Shown here one piece after another: positions 59,971-64,000 of a DNA stretch of 64,000 bases. Under the pieces are notes generated by a model. That model saw only the letters and a program-made list of their open reading frames with translations, was not told the DNA's origin and did not search any database. The position numbers and the translations under genes were made by a program. Each line of letters begins with the position of its first letter. Position 1 is the stretch's first letter. The stretch is taken from the NCBI GenBank assembly GCA_963578605.1, contig CAUZEA010000021.1, positions 3,793-67,792 of the forward strand, in the 5' to 3' direction. This stretch comes from JAKVCB01 sp963578605. GTDB lineage: Bacteria > Planctomycetota > Planctomycetia > Pirellulales > Lacipirellulaceae.

Positions 59971-60828
59971 TCAGGATGGCGCGGCTGCTTGTACTTCGTC
60001 CAACAGCGCCAGCAGATTGCCGCCGGTAATCCCGGCCACATCGCGCTGCTTCAGAAACGGCATTTTCTCGAATAGGTCAATCGTCTGCGGAAAGGTCACC
60101 CAATCCAGACACGGCGAAAAATCAGAGCCCCACAACAAGCGGCCACACCCAAACGCTCTCACCAACTGCTCTACGTACGGCCAGGCCGCTTCGTGCGGGT
60201 AGTCGTGACCGGGGGTTGTGAACGCGTAAAAACCGCTCAGCTTCACCGACACGCCCGGGTAACTCGCGAGCCCGCTGACCGATTGCATAGCGAGTTTCGC
60301 CTGGTCCGGACTCGGTGGTGACGCTGCCGCCGGGGGCAGGCCGAGGTGCGACACCAACAGTCGCAACTGCGGGAATTGCTCCAGCACCCCGTGCCACCGG
60401 TTCAATGCAGCGGTTTTGCAGGTAACACTCACGAGCCAATTCCGCTCCTGGAGCCAATTCCAGAAATCAGCGGGTATCTCCGCGAGTCCTGCCCCCTGGC
60501 TGTCAACGGGGAACAGGCCGATACCGACAAACCCTTGCTGTTGGAGTTTCTCCAGATCTCCGACCGCCGGCGGAGCGTCGATAGCCACGTATGCCACGGG
60601 CCGGACCCAATCGTAAACACCCAATTGACTGGCCAGGTACGTGTTGTTTTCACCGCACCAGTCCAGGGCGCCGTAACCGATGACCAGAGCCGCCACCACG
60701 TCGTGATCGCGGGTGAGTGAGTCGTAGCAGGCGGCCTCGTCGATCGAAATCCCCGGCCGGGACACGAAAGACTTATCCTGGTAGCCACCAGCAAACAAGT
60801 GGATATGTGAATCTGCACGCGGTGTCAT
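59971..60828 (-). CDS. Amidohydrolase_2-type metal-dependent hydrolase
   Basis: TIM-barrel hydrolase of 285 residues. The N-terminal metal ligands are in ADSHIHLF (His8, His10), further conserved points are LLVSHLGLPP and LLWGSDFSPC (Asp ligand). This subfamily (PF04909) covers decarboxylases and lactonases such as 2-pyrone-4,6-dicarboxylate hydrolase-like enzymes. The start at 60828 (MTPRADSH) keeps the typical N-terminus; the frame is open to 60849. Convergent with the dehydrogenase gene. Likely a lactonase or amidohydrolase in the same catabolic region; the substrate is unknown. Confidence 0.8.
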   Translation of the reverse strand: MTPRADSHIHLFAGGYQDKSFVSRPGISIDEAACYDSLTRDHDVVAALVIGYGALDWCGENNTYLASQLGVYDWVRPVAYVAIDAPPAVGDLEKLQQQGFVGIGLFPVDSQGAGLAEIPADFWNWLQERNWLVSVTCKTAALNRWHGVLEQFPQLRLLVSHLGLPPAAASPPSPDQAKLAMQSVSGLASYPGVSVKLSGFYAFTTPGHDYPHEAAWPYVEQLVRAFGCGRLLWGSDFSPCLDWVTFPQTIDLFEKMPFLKQRDVAGITGGNLLALLDEVQAAAPS

Positions 60829-60974
60829 GGAACCTCGCCCGCTCGGCAAGCGTACAGCGCCGGCACTGTACAGGGTATCATTTTACCGGCTGTCACGAAT
60901 AGAGACACCGTCGAGTGGATTGCGGGCCGGTCGGGTTCATCATACCGGGACAGCCGCTGGGGCCAAGACGCCGG

Positions 60975-61565
60975 TCAACACCGTGCCGGAAGGGTAATGA
61001 CATATTCATTCATCTCACGACCCTCTGGCGTTGTAAACACCCGGTGACACCTGAACCCCAACTTTCGATAAAATAAGTTTGCGGTCTCGTTATCTACCCG
61101 ATCGGTGGTTAAATCGACCTGATCGACGTCGTGTTCGCTGGCTTTCTGCAGAAACACATTGACCAACTGTTTACCGATGCCCTTGGTTTGAATGTTGGGG
61201 TCAACTGCAATCGACATCAACGTTGCCGTATTCGCTAGTGGCGAGGTTTTACCAGGATATAGAAAAGCGCATAGCAACCGGGGAAGAATTAATGGGTTCC
61301 GTGCGATACCACTGGTCGCAGCCCAAGCAAACCCTAAAAATTGCGTCCGTATCAGATATTTATACAACTTAGAAGGGGCAATAGCACCTGCGATAAAACC
61401 CGCAATCTTGCCTTCTTGATCATAAATGAGTGCAACGCTTTCGTCATAAAGGACAATACTTCGATAGAGTAACCGTAAGAACCGAGAACCAAGCGAGGAC
61501 AAGAAGAATCCTGAGAAGGCACGCAAGTGTATGTCAACGACACGGTCGAGATCCTCTCGAATCAT
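60975..61565 (-). CDS. GNAT-family N-acetyltransferase
   Basis: A 196-residue GNAT fold. The acetyl-CoA binding motif A region is SIAVDPNIQTKGIGKQLVNVF (Q/RxxGxG/A form), with the strand VDLTTDRVDNETANLFYRKLGFR as motif B. The start MIREDLDRV is a typical RimI-like opening. Substrate is not predictable. It may not belong to the pyrimidine cluster, because a 600-base spacer follows and orientation is opposite to its right-hand neighbour. Confidence 0.8.
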   Translation of the reverse strand: MIREDLDRVVDIHLRAFSGFFLSSLGSRFLRLLYRSIVLYDESVALIYDQEGKIAGFIAGAIAPSKLYKYLIRTQFLGFAWAATSGIARNPLILPRLLCAFLYPGKTSPLANTATLMSIAVDPNIQTKGIGKQLVNVFLQKASEHDVDQVDLTTDRVDNETANLFYRKLGFRCHRVFTTPEGREMNEYVITLPARC

Positions 61566-62291
61566 CCTAAGTTTCCTCTAACCGGAAGACTTTTGGTTAT
61601 TCGTAACAGGTGGTGATTTTTACTTGACGAGACGAATAGATTTATCGGTCAATTTGGTCAAGAGGAGATCGTCATGAACCACTGTCCGACGCTCAGGATG
61701 GGGTAGCTCATCAAACAATTCCAGGAATCATTGATTCACATTTTGACAAAAGTTTGTGCTTTTGTTGGTTGGATAGAAATTTCAATCCCACCATACTTTC
61801 CCGTTCATATTGCGATTTTGTCTCGCGAGCGGTTGGGAAGCAGGCTAGCTTTGCTTGCGCAGCAGATTGCGGCCATCTGCACATGGTTGCTGCTCATAAT
61901 TCAAATAGGGACCTGAATGATCACGGTCCCTACCCCGTACGCTGGGAAAAAGAATTTGCGGGCGAGAAACGGGGCCGCAAAACTCCCTACCGCTGCCGTC
62001 GCATGGAACGATGGCGTGGTGACACGGACGCACAACAGAGCATCTGGTTGAGAGCGTACCGGCCCTGGGTTTTCTGTCTCTAATTGTGATTTAATGTGAT
62101 CATTGTGATACCGCGTGATGGGGGTGTGCCGTCGCGTTGAGGATACGCGGTGTGTCGTAAGTATATTTGGTTAAACGGTTTACGTGTATTTCTCTGTATT
62201 TGGCCTCTGTTTTGGCATGGGGTCTGCCTTTGTGTTATGTGCAAACGCAAATCTTCCCTATCACACGCCTCAAAAACTGGAGACCAGAACC
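61566..62291. other. Intergenic region, 0.7 kb
   Basis: Divergent spacer between the acetyltransferase and the His-rich protein gene. A plus-strand open frame near 61754-62083 is present, but has no recognisable family features and no supported start. No repeat or hairpin of note. Promoters for both neighbours should lie here. Confidence 0.4.
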
Positions 62292-62915
62292 ATGACCACG
62301 ACACGAATCTTTGCGACATTGTTGACAATTACGACCCTGGGAACGTTGGCTGCCCAGGTCGAAGCGGTGTCCTACCGTCACCTCGACGAGCTCGCCTTGA
62401 GTATGCAACAGCAATCACGCGCGCTGGCAAGCGAATTCGCCGAACACTACCGCCATTCGCCGATTTACAATCATTTGCGCAGCGATGCAAATTCGCTGGC
62501 CCGCCTGGCAGCACACGTTCATGAACTGGCCCACCGCAGTGGCAGTGTTTATCATCTGAAGCGAGATCTCGACCGGATCGACTCGAGTTTCCATCACCTT
62601 GAGTCGGTGGTTGCTCAATTGGAGTCGTTAGCAAGTATTGGCATTGGCCATATGCACGGCGACCTCAGTCACATTTGGTCTGCCATGCACAGCATGGAGT
62701 CGACGATTCATCACATGCGGGATGACGTAAAATCCCTTACACGCCACCGTCATCATGGCCACGGTCATAACAACCACAGTCGTCACAACCGCGGCCGTCA
62801 CAACCATGGTGGTCACGTCGGACATCAACCTAGTCCAGCGGTCGATATTCCTTTCGGTCGTGGTGGCGGTATCCGCTACGATGGCAACCGGTGGTCGTTC
62901 TACGTCGGCCGCTAA
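62292..62915 (+). CDS. Exported helical protein with His-rich C-terminal region
   Basis: The ATG at 62292 gives a signal peptide (TRIFATLLTITTLGTLAAQVEA). The mature protein has a helical domain of about 110 residues (LDELALSMQQQSRALASEFAEHY, DLDRIDSSFHHLESVVAQLES and similar, each heptad-like), then a His-rich stretch (RHRHHGHGHNNHSRHNRG) and a short C-terminal block (DIPFGRGGGIRYDGNRW). It probably binds divalent metal ions in the periplasm. A frame-open ATG at 62184 would add 36 residues with its own hydrophobic segment but is less likely. A strong terminator follows the stop. Confidence 0.75.
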   Translation: MTTTRIFATLLTITTLGTLAAQVEAVSYRHLDELALSMQQQSRALASEFAEHYRHSPIYNHLRSDANSLARLAAHVHELAHRSGSVYHLKRDLDRIDSSFHHLESVVAQLESLASIGIGHMHGDLSHIWSAMHSMESTIHHMRDDVKSLTRHRHHGHGHNNHSRHNRGRHNHGGHVGHQPSPAVDIPFGRGGGIRYDGNRWSFYVGR

Positions 62916-62940
62916 TCGAGCAGATAGCATCAACGATATT

Positions 62941-62976
62941 GGCCAGGGTGTTCGATGAAACACCCTGGCCTTTTTT
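62941..62976 (+). terminator. Rho-independent terminator after the His-rich protein gene
   Basis: A perfect 12-bp inverted repeat (ggccagggtgtt with aacaccctggcc), a 6-base loop and then a run of six Ts. It begins 25 bases after the stop codon of the preceding gene. Confidence 0.95.
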
Positions 62977-63124
62977 GTGCCCGTACGATGGTTTGTCAGG
63001 ACGAAGGCCTTCCAAGACGGTCGAATAGGGTCAATCCGGCTCGCTGTTTTCGACGGCGCTTGTGCTGCCTTGCTGGCGGCGGAGTGGTTGTGGATCGATC
63101 GCTTGTGCTGCGTGGCGGATTGTT

Positions 63125-64000
63125 TTACTTTTCCGCGATCATCAATGTCTTAAACACGTCATCAATCGCGTCGAATGGAATATCGCGCGAATCGTCTGTG
63201 GCGAGATCGCCAATCAAGGTGTGCAGGCCGCTGTCGTTGTCGCTGGTTTTGGCATTGCTGGTTTCGGCGTGTGCCTGTGAAGCGTAGAGCGCCAACAACG
63301 CGTCGTCGCGCGACGTGACGGGTGCCGTGTGCACCTCGGGCTGACGTGCAACCGTCGGCCGCGATCCCACAGACGACTGCAAAGTGGCATCGAATGCCAA
63401 GGGCTGACTTGCTGACGCAACGGGCTCGGAGGGCGCGGTTGCCGTAACGCGTGTCAATGGCGCTGCCATTGGCGCAGGTGTAACCTGTTTTACGGTAGCG
63501 ACGTCGACAGTTGCGCTACTGGAGGTTGCCGTCGCAAAGGTCGTGCCGAAGTTATCCCTCCACACTGCGTAGTCGCCCTGGTCAATCGTGCCGTTCCCAT
63601 TGCCGTCGGCACCCACTGGATGCCGGTACGCTGCTTCCAAGCGTGTCACGCCAATTGGTATAGTCGGCCGCGTCGACGGTACCGTCGTTGTTATAATCGC
63701 CGGGAAGGTTGAGCAGAATTGTGTGCAGATAATCGTCGCCTCCAACGCCGTCTGCGTTACCGTCCAGGGGATTGCCCATGAGGTCCACAATACTGGCCGC
63801 GGCGAGTGTTACTTCGTAGGAGCTGGCGCCGATTGCAGCAACGCTCGTAAAGTCCCATGTGGCTTGGCGGGTAGCAGAATCGTAATTGAACCCAATGCCC
63901 GTCAAATCCACCGCAGCGCCTCCGGTGCTGATATTCCTGAGAGTCAGGTCATCAACCGTAACGACAACATCGTTGTCGAATGTGTACGAAAGACTCTCCA
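63125..64000 (-). pseudogene. Dockerin-type secreted protein with a one-base frameshift, 5' end outside window
   Basis: The minus-strand frame entering from the window edge reads SYTFDNDVVVTVDDLTLRN, an Ig-like segment common before planctomycete dockerins. It continues to a first calcium loop (GDYNNDGTVDAADYTNWRDTLG). The second calcium loop (ADGNGNGTIDQGDYAVWRDNFG) lies in another frame, as does the C-terminal tail ending in DDVFKTLMIAEK. A single-base change near 63610-63620 would join them into one dockerin of the usual spacing. So this is either a recent frameshift mutation, a sequencing error or a programmed slip. The tail lacks a PEP-CTERM signal; the protein is probably of the LEPR-leader type. 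Confidence 0.75.

Noticed and set aside
1..64000. tRNA or rRNA genes, integrases, transposases, toxin-antitoxin pairs or defence systems
   Set aside because: Looked for on both strands by eye; no cloverleaf-like sequence, DDE/HUH transposase or tyrosine recombinase motif, or known defence gene family was found.

Overview
The window looks like chromosomal DNA of a planctomycete, probably from the Pirellulales / Rhodopirellula side. The evidence is the set of protein types: a DUF1559 prepilin-like protein, PEP-CTERM and dockerin-type secreted proteins, an LEPR-type export leader, many Tat leaders of the RRxFLK type, FG-GAP and BNR exoproteins, DUF6807 (PmoA-like) and Tat-exported Gfo/Idh/MocA proteins. 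No rRNA, tRNA, CRISPR array, phage gene or intact insertion sequence was seen, and no taxon was assigned by a search.

Layout. 1-11.4 kb: secreted proteins. These are the end of a dockerin/PEP-CTERM protein, a beta-helix protein with an 18-bp repeat at its 5' end, a ten-repeat FG-GAP protein, and a minus-strand run of an SGNH esterase, a Tat-exported NanA/DapA-family protein, two paralogous BNR sialidase-like proteins and a PEP-CTERM protein. 11.4-19.2 kb: repeat-rich spacer, a DUF1559 protein with a SRAP-like N-terminus, a small lipoprotein, then a recent 2.27-kb tandem duplication of a PEP-CTERM/dockerin gene, with truncated neighbours fused at the junction, and a Tat-exported unknown. 19.2-28.5 kb: an exported beta-lactamase-like hydrolase, a His-rich EF-hand protein, an ankyrin-PQQ propeller fusion, a cyclase and a DUF6807 protein. 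28.8-36.2 kb: a putative sugar-acid module (epimerase/dehydratase overlapping a DapA-like aldolase, an unknown, MFS, DoxX, Gfo/Idh/MocA). 36.3-40.8 kb: three tandem DUF362 Tat lipoproteins. 41-49.5 kb: a D-threonine-aldolase-like protein, RidA, an M19 dipeptidase, a universal stress protein, an octaheme cytochrome with HEAT/TPR tail, and a fructuronate reductase / KDG kinase pair. 49.6-61.6 kb: an SDR, then a near-complete reductive pyrimidine catabolism cluster and accessory enzymes. 61.6-64 kb: spacer, a His-rich exported protein with a clear terminator, and a frameshifted dockerin protein running off the end.

How the genes work together. The clearest functional unit is pyrimidine breakdown: permease, dihydropyrimidine dehydrogenase (PreA-like), dihydropyrimidinase, beta-ureidopropionase, omega-aminotransferase and CoA-acylating semialdehyde dehydrogenase would take uracil or thymine to acetyl-CoA or propionyl-CoA. 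The PreA homologue lacks the C-terminal [4Fe-4S] domain and has no PreT partner in view. The second unit is an exported glycan or sialic-acid-like module (esterase, lyase-family protein, two sialidases). The third theme is genome plasticity: gene-scale tandem copies, a mosaic paralogue, several decayed gene fragments, and many short head-to-tail duplications of 11-27 bp just upstream of, or inside, gene starts.
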